Origin: an uncultured Archangium sp.
GTDB lineage: Bacteria; Myxococcota; Myxococcia; Myxococcales; Myxococcaceae
Direction of reading: 5' to 3'
Length of the DNA: 64,000 nt
NCBI GenBank assembly: GCA_903905455.1
Contig: CAIVGN010000127.1
Coordinates: 62,001-126,000 of the forward strand
Shown here: positions 48,849 to 58,100 of the stretch, piece after piece
Layout: each line of letters begins with the position of its first letter
Numbering within the stretch: the stretch's first letter is position 1
Program-made: the position numbers and the translations under genes
The notes under the pieces: generated by a model
What the model saw: only the letters and a program-made list of their open reading frames with translations
The model's database searches: none
What the model was told of the DNA's origin: nothing

Positions 48849-50492
48849 ATGCGACGCGGCCTGGCTGTGGTCCTCTCCCTGTTCTTCGTGTGCTGTGCGC
48901 CGTCGCCGGGTGCCGACCCGGTGGCCGCCGACGTGGTGCGGCAGGCGGCGAGCACCACCGGCGTGATCAGCGCCCCCACGCTGGTGGGGGGCCAGGCGAG
49001 CACGAAGCTGGGCACGGCGGTCGCGGCCTGCCGCAAGGGTGGCTTCGTCGCGGGCGGCCCCGGTGGCAACCTCGGGGTGCTGTGGCTCCCCGATGGCGGC
49101 GGGGGACCGTTCGTCCCCACGGGCCTGGGCCTCGCGCAGGTCGGCACCTCGGTCGCGTGCGTCGCCGACCTGAACCCGGTGGGGATGGTCGCTGGCGCGG
49201 GTGGCGTGTGGCGGATGCAGGCCGTCACGGCTGACGTGCTGGGCAGCATCGATGGGCTCGCGGCCTCGAGCAATGGCTCGCTGCCGCTGATCGTCGCCAA
49301 GGGCAGCAGCACGCAGCTCTACTTCCCCTCGATGACGGGCACCTTCACGCTGCCTTCCAGCTACGCCACCTTCGGCAAGTCAGCGGCATGGGCCACCAGC
49401 GGCGACCCTCGCTTCGTGCTCGGGGACCCCGCGCTGCGCCAGGTGAACCGGTACACGTGGCTCCAGAGCTCGACGATGCTCGCCCCGGCCGGCGCGACCA
49501 TCGTCGACCCGTCGACCGACCCCCTGAGCGACTTCGGCAGGGTCGTGGCCATGGGCGACATTCACCCCACGGACGGCGAGGAGATCATCGTCTCGGCCCC
49601 GGCCATCGGGAAGGTCTACGTCTTCACCGCGCTGGGCGTGCCCATCTACCGCCTCGACATGGGCGTGACCCCCGGAAACAGCAGCACGAAGTTCGGCGCG
49701 GCGCTGGCCGTCGAACCCGGCGACGCGGGCGCGGGCCTGCGCGCGCTGTGGGTCGGCCAACCCACCAACGACCGCATCTATCGCTTCGTCGGAGACGCGG
49801 GCAATTACTTCGAAGCACAGGCAGACGTCGGCCTGCCGCTGAACGCGGGCTTCGGCGCGAGCCTCGCGGTGGAACCGAGCGGCGCGCTGATCATCGGCGC
49901 TCCCGAGTACGGCGACCCGACCGGAACCAACGCGGTCCAGCAGGGCGCGGTGTACCGCCAGTCGTTGCCCCACTTCGGCAGCGGGGTGCTCAACGGCGTG
50001 CCCCAGGCATGCACGGTCGGCGCCGAGTGCCAGAGCAACTGCCAGGTCGGCTCCTGCTACGGCGGCGTGATGTGCATCAACCTCACCCCGGTGGTGTGCC
50101 CTGCGGGGTTCGTCTGCCAGGTCGGAGCGGGCTGCCAAGCCCTCGTCAGTGACGACGCCGGAGTCCCGGTCGATGCAGGCGTCACCGTCGATGCAGGCGT
50201 CACCGTCGATGCGGGCAACGCCGTCGATGCGGGCACCGCCGTCGATGCGGGCGCCGCCGTCGATGCGGGCACCTCCGTCGATGCGGGCGCCACCGTCGAT
50301 GCGGGCACCACCGTCGATGCCGGCTCCATGGTCGATGCCGGCGCCTCCGTCGACGCCGGCCCGTCGAGCGACGCAGGAACGGACACCGTGCAGTTCGCCA
50401 CCTGCGGTTGCCAGGGGACCCTCGCCGGCCCCCTCGTGCTGCTCGCGCTCACCCTCGCCCGCCGGCGCCGATCCTCAGCGCTCCAGGAGTGA
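48849..50492 (+). CDS. FG-GAP-like lipoprotein with VDAG repeats and MYXO-CTERM-like tail
   Basis: 547 residues from the ATG at 48849 (MRRGLAVVLSLFFVCCAPS), a lipoprotein-type signal. FG-GAP-like propeller repeats: VVAMGDIHPTDGEEIIVSAP; GAALAVEPGDAGAGLRALW; GASLAVEPSGALIIGAPEYG. A Cys cluster (CTVGAECQSNCQVGSC) precedes the VDAG array (50169-50376). The end TCGCQGTLAGPLVLLALTLA, then RRRRSS, matches MYXO-CTERM sorting tails. Having both a lipobox-like Cys and this tail is unusual. It overlaps the convergent kinase gene by 18 bp. Confidence 0.75.
   Translation: MRRGLAVVLSLFFVCCAPSPGADPVAADVVRQAASTTGVISAPTLVGGQASTKLGTAVAACRKGGFVAGGPGGNLGVLWLPDGGGGPFVPTGLGLAQVGTSVACVADLNPVGMVAGAGGVWRMQAVTADVLGSIDGLAASSNGSLPLIVAKGSSTQLYFPSMTGTFTLPSSYATFGKSAAWATSGDPRFVLGDPALRQVNRYTWLQSSTMLAPAGATIVDPSTDPLSDFGRVVAMGDIHPTDGEEIIVSAPAIGKVYVFTALGVPIYRLDMGVTPGNSSTKFGAALAVEPGDAGAGLRALWVGQPTNDRIYRFVGDAGNYFEAQADVGLPLNAGFGASLAVEPSGALIIGAPEYGDPTGTNAVQQGAVYRQSLPHFGSGVLNGVPQACTVGAECQSNCQVGSCYGGVMCINLTPVVCPAGFVCQVGAGCQALVSDDAGVPVDAGVTVDAGVTVDAGNAVDAGTAVDAGAAVDAGTSVDAGATVDAGTTVDAGSMVDAGASVDAGPSSDAGTDTVQFATCGCQGTLAGPLVLLALTLARRRRSSALQE
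50169..50376 (+). repeat. 18-bp tandem repeats encoding VDAGxx
   Basis: About eleven copies of an 18-bp unit (V-D-A-G plus two variable residues such as TA, AA, TS, AT), followed by a diverged SDAG unit. It forms a flexible acidic stalk before the membrane tail. Confidence 0.85.
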
Positions 50493-52688
50493 GTACGTGA
50501 AGTTGTACGAGATGAGCCTCGCGGGGCCGACGTTGCGCGGCGCCCGCACCGACTTCATCGCCTTCTCGACACAGTCCCGCAGGGCCCCCTTGATGGCGGC
50601 GTCCTTCACCGTGACGCCGGAGAGCTCGCCACTCGGATCCATGGTGAAGCGCAGCAGGATCGCGCCCTGCTTCTCGGGGAGCGACGTGGGGTAGCTGTCC
50701 ACGCAGGCCTTGAAGCGCGGCAGCGTGCGCTTGAGCGTCGCCTGCAGCTCGGTCAGCGCGCGGGCCAACGGCACCGGCTTGACGGGCAGCTTCAGCTTCA
50801 CCGACGCGTCGGGCGTCGCCTCTTCCGCGGCGGCGACGAGCCCGGCGTCTTCCGCGTCGGGCACCGCGGCGTCAGGGGGCTCGGCGACGGCGAGCGCGGG
50901 GCCCGCGTCGACCACCACCCGCACCTCGGGCACGTGCACCACCACGGGCACCGGCAGTGGCGGGGGCGGCCTCGAGAGGAAGATCCCCCCGGCGGTCGCG
51001 GCGAGCGCCACGGAGACCACGGCCGCGATGAGCCCCCGGCGGGACCGCGGCGCGGACGCGAGCGCATCAGCCGGCTGCACCCGGGGCGAGTCGAGCTCCG
51101 TGAGCAACGCGTCCATCGACTGCGGCCGCTTCGCCGGGTCCTTCTCGAGGCAGCGCATCACCAGGGCCGCGAGCGCGGGGGGAATGGGCTCGCCCTTCAG
51201 CGTCACCGCGGGCAGCGGCGCGGGCGGCTGGGTGAGCAGCAGGGCGATCAACTTGCCGAAGGAATCGGCGTCGATGGGCAGGTGCCCCGACAGCAACTGG
51301 TAGAGCAGCACGCCCACCGCGTACACGTCGGCGCGCGCGTCGACGGAGCCCCCCGAGGCCTGCTCGGGCGACATGCTGGTGGGGGTCCCGATGATCGCCC
51401 CGTCCATCGTCGCCACGGTGGGCGCGTCGGGCGTCAGCTGCGTCAGCTTCGCCACGCCGAAGTCGAGCACCTTGACGTACTCGGTGTCCCCGCGCCGCTC
51501 GATGAGGAAGACGTTGTCGGTCTTCACGTCGCGGTGCACCACGCCCAGGCGGTGCGCCGCCGAGAGCGCCGAGGCGAGCTGGCGGATGATGTGCAGCGTC
51601 CGCTCGATGGGCAGCGGGGCCCTGGCGATGCGCGCCGAGAGCGTCTCGCCCTGCAGCAGCTCCATCACGAAGTAGACCGCCGACGGCTTGCCATCGGCGC
51701 CGAGCTCCTGGCCGAAGTCGGAGATCTCCACGATGTGCTCGTGGTTGATCTGGTTGACCGAGCGCGCCTCCTGGAAGAAGCGCTGGATCAGGTCTTCGCG
51801 CTGGTACTGCTCGGGCCGGAGCACCTTGATGGCCGCCTGGCGCCCCAGCAGGGTGTGCCGGCCGAGGAACACCTGGCCCATCGCGCCCTCGCCCAGCAGC
51901 GTCTCCAGGGACCACGGACCCAGCGTGCGCAGCGCGATGCTCGAGCGCCGCGCCGACGACGCCGGCACCACGTGGCCGCCCGAGACGCGCGTGCGGTTCG
52001 CATCACCCAGCGCCTCGAGGAACTCGTCGACGCTGCGGAAGCGGTCCGAGAGGTCCAGCCCCAGGCACTTCGAGAGCACCGCGCCGAGGTGAATCGCCGC
52101 TTCGGGGAGCTGCCCGATGCGCCCGTGCGGCACCTGCCCGGTCAGCAGCTCGTGGAGGAACGAGCCCAGCGCGGTGATGTCGGCCGCCACCGACGCCTTC
52201 TTGCCGCCGCTGAACGAGGGCAACAGGCCAAGGCCAAAACCGCCCAGCCGCACCTCGACCGCGGCGGGCCGGGCCAGCAGCGTCACCCACTCCGGGGAGA
52301 GGTCGCCGTGGAGCACCCCGCTGCGGTGCGCGGCGGCCACCGTCTGGGCCACCGACACGGCCACGGTGACCGCCTCGTCAGGCAACAACGGGCCCTTCTC
52401 GCTGAGCACGCGATCGAGGGTCGGCCCGCTGAAGCGCTCCCAGAGCACGGCCCAGCGGCCGGCGCCGTTGGCCTCGAGGGCCAGGGTGCGCGCGAGGCCC
52501 GGGTGTTGGAGCACCAGCGACTGGCGGACCGCGGCCGCGAAGGCCTCCGACGTCGCGTCGTCGGGAAAGAGCCCCGGGTTGGTGACCCCGACCGACACGG
52601 GCTGGCCCGAGGCGATGCCCGAGAGTTCCTCGAAGCCGGTGCGGTGACGAACGGGACTGAGCTGCTCGACGACGAGACTGGACTCCAC
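50475..52688 (-). CDS. Pseudokinase-Ser/Thr kinase fusion with periplasmic AgmX/PglI-like domain
   Basis: 737 residues; GTG start with TAGGCT 13 nt upstream. Residues ~10-230 keep a kinase outline but have HGDLSPEWV for the HRDxxxxN loop, GGFGLGL for DFG and no VAIK lysine, so a pseudokinase. Residues ~258-520 are an active-looking kinase: LLGEGAMGQVFLG, AAIKVL, HRDVKTDNV, DFGVAKL, GTPTSMSPEQA. A membrane helix (LIAAVVSVALAATAGGIFL), a Val/Pro linker and a C-terminal domain with KACVDSYPTS ... LRFTMDPSGELSGVTV ... LRDCVEKAM resemble AgmX/PglI. A transmembrane receptor kinase whose pseudokinase may regulate the kinase; inferred. Confidence 0.9.
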   Translation of the reverse strand: MESSLVVEQLSPVRHRTGFEELSGIASGQPVSVGVTNPGLFPDDATSEAFAAAVRQSLVLQHPGLARTLALEANGAGRWAVLWERFSGPTLDRVLSEKGPLLPDEAVTVAVSVAQTVAAAHRSGVLHGDLSPEWVTLLARPAAVEVRLGGFGLGLLPSFSGGKKASVAADITALGSFLHELLTGQVPHGRIGQLPEAAIHLGAVLSKCLGLDLSDRFRSVDEFLEALGDANRTRVSGGHVVPASSARRSSIALRTLGPWSLETLLGEGAMGQVFLGRHTLLGRQAAIKVLRPEQYQREDLIQRFFQEARSVNQINHEHIVEISDFGQELGADGKPSAVYFVMELLQGETLSARIARAPLPIERTLHIIRQLASALSAAHRLGVVHRDVKTDNVFLIERRGDTEYVKVLDFGVAKLTQLTPDAPTVATMDGAIIGTPTSMSPEQASGGSVDARADVYAVGVLLYQLLSGHLPIDADSFGKLIALLLTQPPAPLPAVTLKGEPIPPALAALVMRCLEKDPAKRPQSMDALLTELDSPRVQPADALASAPRSRRGLIAAVVSVALAATAGGIFLSRPPPPLPVPVVVHVPEVRVVVDAGPALAVAEPPDAAVPDAEDAGLVAAAEEATPDASVKLKLPVKPVPLARALTELQATLKRTLPRFKACVDSYPTSLPEKQGAILLRFTMDPSGELSGVTVKDAAIKGALRDCVEKAMKSVRAPRNVGPARLISYNFTYSLLER

Positions 52689-52767
52689 GCGGCGCAGCCT
52701 AGCCCGAGGCCGACGCAGCGGCCCAAAACTGCGTCATGCCCGCCTGCGCGTCGCGTAACGTTGACAG

Positions 52768-53244
52768 ATGGAGATGATCAAGACCCTGTCGGGGCTCAAC
52801 TGGGCCATCGTCGCGCTGAACCTGTGCGGGACGCTGGTCTTCGGACTGATGAGCGAGAACCTGAGGTTCACCCTGGTCGCCTTCGCGGCGGCGCTGGTGG
52901 TCTCGGCCCCCCACGCCTACCTGGCGGTCAGCGTCGAGAAGGGGCGGGCTCGGCTGCTCCAGACCATCGTCGCGGTGCTGTGGCTCTTCGCGTTCCCCAT
53001 CGGCACGGCCGCCGGGGCCTTTGCCCTGTGGGTGTGCTGGTCGGGCGATTCGCGGCAGGTGTTCGATGACGGCGAAGCGGGCCACCCGCCGGTGATGGAG
53101 CCAAAGGCCGACGCGCGCGACGACGACACGCCCCCGCCCCGGGCCGCGCGCCTGTCCCGCAGGGAGCTCGACGTGGCCAACGCCCCCACCGAGCGCAAGC
53201 CGGTGCTCCGCGGCTCGCGCCCTCCCCCGAAGCGAAGGGGCTGA
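52768..53244 (+). CDS. Small membrane protein with charged cytoplasmic tail
   Basis: 158 residues; three to four helices (LSGLNWAIVALNLCGTLVFG; LVAFAAALVVSAPHAYLAV; TIVAVLWLFAFPIGTAAGAF) in the first ~95 residues, then a hydrophilic tail (EPKADARDDDTPPPRAARLS; RGSRPPPKRRG). No family recognised. Divergent from the kinase gene, with an 79-nt intergenic region, and converging with 53259. Confidence 0.7.
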   Translation: MEMIKTLSGLNWAIVALNLCGTLVFGLMSENLRFTLVAFAAALVVSAPHAYLAVSVEKGRARLLQTIVAVLWLFAFPIGTAAGAFALWVCWSGDSRQVFDDGEAGHPPVMEPKADARDDDTPPPRAARLSRRELDVANAPTERKPVLRGSRPPPKRRG

Positions 53245-53258
53245 CCCCGGGCCGCGGC

Positions 53259-53975
53259 TCAGCGCATCAACCGCGCGAGGTAGAGGAAGGTGCCGCCCAC
53301 CGTGAGGCTCGAGAGCACCGAGGCGAAGCGGTTGACGTTCTCCGACAGGCCGACGCGGAAGGGGTAGCCGGCGGCGTTCCCGGCGACGGGGCCCAGCGCG
53401 GTGGCGTCTTCGTCCCACCCGTAGACCTGGAGGTAGAGCATCGACCCGCGCCACAGGAAGACGCAGAAGAACACCACCCCGAAGCCCACGAAGCCCGGCC
53501 CGATGGGCGTGTCGCGCACCTGCTGGTGAATCTTGCGCAGCAGGTCGAGGTTGATCAGCACCAGGAACACCCAGCACGCGTTCTCGATGATGCGGATGTG
53601 ACGGATCGCCGCCGTCGAGGGCACGGGGTTGATGAAGATGAAGAGCACCGAGGCCGCGAGCACCGCCGCGGTCAGGGCGTAGACCTCCCACTTCGCGCCG
53701 CCGGTCTCCAGGGTGCGCGAGAAGACGTAGTACTCCATGAAGCCGTGGGTGATGACCAACACCGCGATGGTGCCCACCACCGAGTGGAGCGCGATGAGCG
53801 AGGGGTGCTGCACCCACGGCGCGACGAGGTAGCCCTCGGAGATGAACACCAGGAAGAAGCCGGTGGAGATGCTCGTCCAGATGCGGGCGTTGCCCACGCT
53901 GAAGAAGAGGCTGATCAGCCCGGCGACGAGCCAGAGGCTGACCCGCACGACATCGAAGGCGTCAACGTGATCCAT
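53259..53975 (-). CDS. Polytopic membrane protein of unknown function
   Basis: 238 residues with about seven hydrophobic segments (VSLWLVAGLISLFFSVGNA; LIALHSVVGTIAVLVITHGF; VYALTAAVLAASVLFIFI; WVFLVLINLDLL; GFGVVFFCVFLW; VLSSLTVGGTFLYLARL). His/Tyr-containing THGFMEYYVF could be functional. Starts 16 nt after the stop of the DUF4388-like gene, so co-transcribed with it. Family not recognised. Confidence 0.7.
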   Translation of the reverse strand: MDHVDAFDVVRVSLWLVAGLISLFFSVGNARIWTSISTGFFLVFISEGYLVAPWVQHPSLIALHSVVGTIAVLVITHGFMEYYVFSRTLETGGAKWEVYALTAAVLAASVLFIFINPVPSTAAIRHIRIIENACWVFLVLINLDLLRKIHQQVRDTPIGPGFVGFGVVFFCVFLWRGSMLYLQVYGWDEDATALGPVAGNAAGYPFRVGLSENVNRFASVLSSLTVGGTFLYLARLMR

Positions 53976-53991
53976 GGGTTCCCTTTGGGGC

Positions 53992-54966
53992 TCAGGGGAG
54001 CGGCGATTGCGGCGGCGCGAGCTGCCGGTCGATCTCGGCCTTCAGTTGGGTCGTCAGCTCTTTGAGCTTCGAGGGCCCGGCGACCAGCCGCGCGCCCTTC
54101 TCGAGAGCGGCCAGCGCCTCGGCGACCTGGTCGGGGTGGAGCAGGAAGCCCGGGCCTCCGCGCGCCGCCAGCTCCTTGGTCATCATCTGGCGGCCCATGG
54201 GGCCCAGGGTCTTCGCGGCGATGACGTGCAGCGCCTCGGCGAGCTCGGTGAGCTTCGACTCCTGCCGTTGGCGCTCGGCGGCCCGGGCCGTGGCGCGCAG
54301 CTCGTCGGCGCGGGCCTGGTTGGCGCGCACGGCCGCTTCCCAGACCTTCTGCACGTTGACCACCTCGAGGAAGTCGGTGGCCGGGAGCTGCTCGAGCGGG
54401 CGCGTGGACATCACGTCCATCTTCGCCCCCGGCTGGCCGGCGATCTTCTGCGAGTCGGTGGCGCCGGTCTCGATGGCCTGCGAGCCGTCGTGGAAGAAGC
54501 CGAAGCCCACCCCGTCCCGGTAGAAGACCAGGGAGCAGCGCTGGGGCGTGTAGATGGCCACGCAGCCGTTGAGCTTGCGCGCCTTGATCTTCGCCACCAG
54601 CGCGGTGACCTCGACGCTCTTCAGCTCCTGGGCGCGCACGTGGTACTCGCCCTGGAGCACCCCGCTGACGCGCGCCGCGAGCTCGGGCCCGAGCTGGTAC
54701 ACGTCGATGGTACCGGCCTCGACGGCCACGCGCTGGCACAGCTCGGCGATGGCCTCCAGCCCGGTCAAGCGGGCCTCGCCCCGGGTGGCGAGCACCGTCG
54801 TCAGCTTGCCGCCGGTGAAGACCAGCAGGACCTCGCTGGCGCCGAAGACGAAGCGCGCGTAGCCGGTGAACTGGCGCTGCGCGAGCTGCCCGAGGAAGTG
54901 GGGCACGTCCTGGTGGGAAGCGACGAGGCCCGTCGCCACCGACAGGCCGCGGGGAAGCGGAATCAT
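53992..54966 (-). CDS. DUF4388-like signalling protein
   Basis: 324 residues; TACGGA 13 nt before the ATG. Two related modules: HFLGQLAQRQFTGYARFVFG with LLVFTGGKLTTVLATRGEAR, and LVAKIKARKLNGCVAIYTPQ with LVFYRDGVGFGFFHDGSQAI. Both follow the DUF4388 (PATAN-like) pattern of two-component and gliding regulators. The C-terminal third is an Ala/Arg/Glu-rich coiled coil (WEAAVRANQARADELRATAR). Possible cytoplasmic adaptor for the membrane protein downstream. Confidence 0.65.
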   Translation of the reverse strand: MIPLPRGLSVATGLVASHQDVPHFLGQLAQRQFTGYARFVFGASEVLLVFTGGKLTTVLATRGEARLTGLEAIAELCQRVAVEAGTIDVYQLGPELAARVSGVLQGEYHVRAQELKSVEVTALVAKIKARKLNGCVAIYTPQRCSLVFYRDGVGFGFFHDGSQAIETGATDSQKIAGQPGAKMDVMSTRPLEQLPATDFLEVVNVQKVWEAAVRANQARADELRATARAAERQRQESKLTELAEALHVIAAKTLGPMGRQMMTKELAARGGPGFLLHPDQVAEALAALEKGARLVAGPSKLKELTTQLKAEIDRQLAPPQSPLP

Positions 54967-55068
54967 GAGGTGGTCCGTAGCCCGAAGTTCCGGCCCAGTC
55001 GATTCCGTGTCGAGGCCGGGGCCCGGCGGTGCGGCAAAATCTGCGCGCGCTGAAGGGCGCCGCTTCCT

Positions 55069-55776
55069 TCAGGCCTGCGCCGCCTCGCGCCACCGCGTGG
55101 CGTCGACGCCCTTGATCAACAGCCAGAAGACGAACGGCACCTCGCCCACCAGCGCCGCGAAGCCCACGAACGACGCGAGCAGGGGCGCGCTCGCGGGCAG
55201 CGCCAGGTTGCCCACCGCGTTCGCGGTGTAGCCCAGGGCGGCCAGCGCCATCAGGCCCCCGAAGGCGCGCGGGAAGAAGCCGGAGCGGAAGACGAGGATG
55301 GCGACGAGGACGCAGTGCAGCCCGAAGAGGAGCTCCCACACGTGGGTGTTCTGCTCGTGCAGCCGCAGCAGGAACAGCACCAGCGCCTGGGCCTGCCCCG
55401 GGTCGAGCGCCGAGAGGTAGGGCGCGCCGCTGACGAGCTCCAGGGCCGCGAGCGAGGGCAGGAGGTTCACCGCCTGGAGCACGGTCATGCCCAGCCGGGC
55501 GAAGGTGGCCACCAGCGCCAGGGTGCGCCCCGCGGGCCGCAGCACGACGTAGAGCACCGCGGTCAGCGCGACCTCGAGCAGCACCAGGACCGCGTCGTCG
55601 AGCAACGCGAGGCGGAAGAGCGGCTGCGACGCGGCGAGGTGGCTCGCCGTCGCCGCGGCGTCGCCGGGCACCACGATGACCGAGGGCACGTACATCATGC
55701 TGAACGGGGCGCAGGCGGCGATCAGCAGGTACAGCAGGCCCGCGAGCCGCGCGGTGGTCTTGGGGTTGGAGATCAT
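55069..55776 (-). CDS. DUF4386 membrane protein
   Basis: 235 residues, six to seven helices. Begins NPKTTARLAGLLYLLIAACA, the DUF4386 start; further segments: DDAVLVLLEVALTAVLYVVL, LFLLRLHEQNTHVWELLFGL, VLVAILVFRSGFFPRAFGGL. The family is uncharacterised. Divergent from a LysR regulator with a 72-nt shared region, so likely its target. Confidence 0.85.
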   Translation of the reverse strand: MISNPKTTARLAGLLYLLIAACAPFSMMYVPSVIVVPGDAAATASHLAASQPLFRLALLDDAVLVLLEVALTAVLYVVLRPAGRTLALVATFARLGMTVLQAVNLLPSLAALELVSGAPYLSALDPGQAQALVLFLLRLHEQNTHVWELLFGLHCVLVAILVFRSGFFPRAFGGLMALAALGYTANAVGNLALPASAPLLASFVGFAALVGEVPFVFWLLIKGVDATRWREAAQA

Positions 55777-55848
55777 GGTGGGCGCACCCTGCCATGCATC
55801 GGCGCATGCGACTTCGGCCATGGACGCCTCTTTGGTATGCAGGACTGC

Positions 55849-56742
55849 ATGGACTGGCGACGGGTGGAATTCGACTGGAACGCGGTGCGCGCCTTCCTGG
55901 CCACGGCCGACGAGGGCTCGTTCTCCGCGGCCTCGCGGGCCCTGGGCATCGCGCAGCCCACGGTGGGGCGGCAGGTCGCGGCCCTCGAGACGCAGCTCGG
56001 GGTGGCCCTCTTCGAGCGCGCGGGGCGGGCCCTGGCCCTGACGCCGACGGGCCTGGAGTTGGTGGAGCACGCGCGCGTGATGTCGGAGGGGGCGCTGCGG
56101 GTGTCCCGCGTGGCGGCGGGACTGGCGCTCTCGCTCGACGGGCCGATCTGCCTGACCGCGAGCGAGATGGACGCGGCCTTCCTGCTCCCGCCGCTGGTGG
56201 CGAAGCTCCGCGCGCTGCACCCGGGCATCGAGGTGGAGATCGTCGCCTCGAACGCCGCCCAGGACCTGCGGCGCCGCGAGGCCGACATCGCCCTGCGCAG
56301 CTTCCGCCCCACCGAGCCCGACCTCGTCGCGCGCCGGCTCCGCGACACGCAGGCCTACCTCTACGCCACGCCGAAGTACCTGCGCACGCTGGGGCCGCGC
56401 GTCACGCGGGAGTCGCTCTCGCGGGCGACCTTCATCGGCTTCGACCACACCGACACCTACCGCAAGGGCCTCGCCGTGCTCGGGCTGGACCTCACGCCGG
56501 CGCAGTTTCCCCTGCTCAGCCAGAGCCAGCACGTGCAGTGGGCGCTGGTGCGCGAAGGCGCGGGCATCGGCATCATGACCTCCGGGGTCGGCGACCGGGA
56601 GCCGGGGGTGTGCCGGGTGATGAAGGCGCTGCCGCCCCTCTCCCTGCCCCTGTGGCTGGTGATGCACCGGGAAGTGCGCACCAGCCGGCGGGTGCGCGTG
56701 GTGGCCGACTTCCTCGCCGGGGCGCTCGGGGTGCGGACCTAG
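55849..56742 (+). CDS. LysR-family transcriptional regulator
   Basis: 297 residues from the ATG at 55849; TATGCA is 13 nt upstream. An in-frame ATG at 55837 is an alternative. HTH: FDWNAVRAFLATADEGSFSA followed by ASRALGIAQPTVGRQVAALE. Effector domain LTASEMDAAFLLPPLVAKLR; READIALRSFRPTEPDLVAR; VREGAGIGIMT. The palindrome ATGCAG-GA-CTGCAT (55837-55850) covers the -10 and start codon and may be an autoregulatory site. Its TAG stop overlaps the convergent HD gene's TAG (56739-56742). Confidence 0.9.
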   Translation: MDWRRVEFDWNAVRAFLATADEGSFSAASRALGIAQPTVGRQVAALETQLGVALFERAGRALALTPTGLELVEHARVMSEGALRVSRVAAGLALSLDGPICLTASEMDAAFLLPPLVAKLRALHPGIEVEIVASNAAQDLRRREADIALRSFRPTEPDLVARRLRDTQAYLYATPKYLRTLGPRVTRESLSRATFIGFDHTDTYRKGLAVLGLDLTPAQFPLLSQSQHVQWALVREGAGIGIMTSGVGDREPGVCRVMKALPPLSLPLWLVMHREVRTSRRVRVVADFLAGALGVRT

Positions 56743-58100
56743 GGCCGGAACAAGCCCGAGGGCGTCGAGGCCACGCGCGGCTTGAGCGGCCCGCGCACCA
56801 CGCCCTCGGTGCCGAGGTCGAGGAGTTGCCGCGCCCCGGGGCTCCCACCTCCTGCCAAGCGCACCACCAGGGCGCGGGGCTTTGCGAAGAGCGCCGGGCT
56901 TCGCGCGCCCGACACGCTCTTCACCACGCGCCCGTCTTCCAGCGCGAGGAAGGTGCCCGGCGGGTAGAGGCCCAGGCAGTTGATCAGCACCTGGGTGAGC
57001 ACCGGGTCGTAGTCGCGGCCCGCCCCCGCCGCGAGGTGGGAGAGCGCCTCGGCAGGGGTCATCAGCGGGCCCCCGGCGCGGGTCATGGTGTCGAGGTCTT
57101 CGGCGAGGCGCACCACGCGGGCCACGAGCGGGGGCCGGGCCGCGAGGCTCGCGTGGTGGTGCAGCGCCGCGTCGAGGCGCCGCACCCTGGCCTCGTGAAA
57201 GCCCAGCTGCCGCAGCAGCGCGCGGGCGCCGGCCATGGGGTGCCCGGGGAAGGTGACGTGGGGCAGCGCGTAGCCCACGTCGTGGGTGAGGGCGGCGACG
57301 CCGAAGTCCTGCTGCACGCCCGGGGTCAACCCCAGCGCCTCGGCCACCAGCAGGGTGATGTGCGCCACGCGCCACGCATGCCAACCGTGCGGGGTGGCGG
57401 GGCCGGGCTCGGCGAGCCACAGCTCCTCGTGCGTCGCGCCCCGCTGCAGCACCTGCGCCACGAGGCGCCGCAGCGCGAGCACGTTGACCTGGCGGCCGGC
57501 GGCCAGCGCGTCCCAGGCCTGCTCGACCTCGTGCACCAGGCGCTGCACCAGCTGGCCGGTCCCCTCTTCGGGCAGCGCGTCGCCGGACATGCGGAAGCGG
57601 TGCAGCCCGTGCAGCTCGACCGACGCCAGGCCCGCTTCCCGCAGCCGGCGGGTGACGGCCGCGCGCGGGTGCGGGGCCTCGGGGCGCAGCGCGAGGGTGG
57701 CGACCAACTGGCGCGCCTGGTCGGTGCTCAACGGGCTCGAGAAGGTGAGGCCGCCGATGTTGTGCCGCGAGAGCTCGGCGCCGAGGCTCTTCTGCGCGCC
57801 CTCGCCCGACACCTTGAGGCGCACGTCGTTGAGGTACACCTGGTCTTCGACGGCCACGAGGTGCAGGGGCCCGAGCAACCCCAGCAGCACGTCGAGCGCC
57901 TGCTTCAGGTCGATGCTGGGTTGGTCGAAGGCGTGGTTGGCGGCGGCGTGCACGTGGCCCATGCGCACCAGGCCCGTGAGCAGGTTCGCGAACTGCTCGC
58001 CGCGCTCGCGCACCTGCTGCGCCAGCACGCGATCTTCCCCGGCGCGCGCGCGGGCCACGGCGCGCCCCAGCGAGGCCTGGGCCTGGTGGAGCTCATCCAT
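56739..58100 (-). CDS. HD-GYP-like domain protein
   Basis: 453 residues, no signal or membrane helix. The N-terminal ~200 residues are helical (MDELHQAQASLGRAVARARA; LVRMGHVHAAANHAFDQPS). The C-terminal half has WHAWRVAHITLLVAEALGL, VAALTHDVGYALPHVTFPG, AALHHHASLAARPPLVARVV, LAEDLDTMTRAGGP and LINCLGLYPPGTFLALEDG, the HD-GYP order. The GYP-type loop is poorly conserved, so cyclic-di-GMP hydrolysis is uncertain. Its start overlaps the HEAT-like gene by 8 nt, implying a functional pair. Confidence 0.78.
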   Translation of the reverse strand: MDELHQAQASLGRAVARARAGEDRVLAQQVRERGEQFANLLTGLVRMGHVHAAANHAFDQPSIDLKQALDVLLGLLGPLHLVAVEDQVYLNDVRLKVSGEGAQKSLGAELSRHNIGGLTFSSPLSTDQARQLVATLALRPEAPHPRAAVTRRLREAGLASVELHGLHRFRMSGDALPEEGTGQLVQRLVHEVEQAWDALAAGRQVNVLALRRLVAQVLQRGATHEELWLAEPGPATPHGWHAWRVAHITLLVAEALGLTPGVQQDFGVAALTHDVGYALPHVTFPGHPMAGARALLRQLGFHEARVRRLDAALHHHASLAARPPLVARVVRLAEDLDTMTRAGGPLMTPAEALSHLAAGAGRDYDPVLTQVLINCLGLYPPGTFLALEDGRVVKSVSGARSPALFAKPRALVVRLAGGGSPGARQLLDLGTEGVVRGPLKPRVASTPSGLFRP

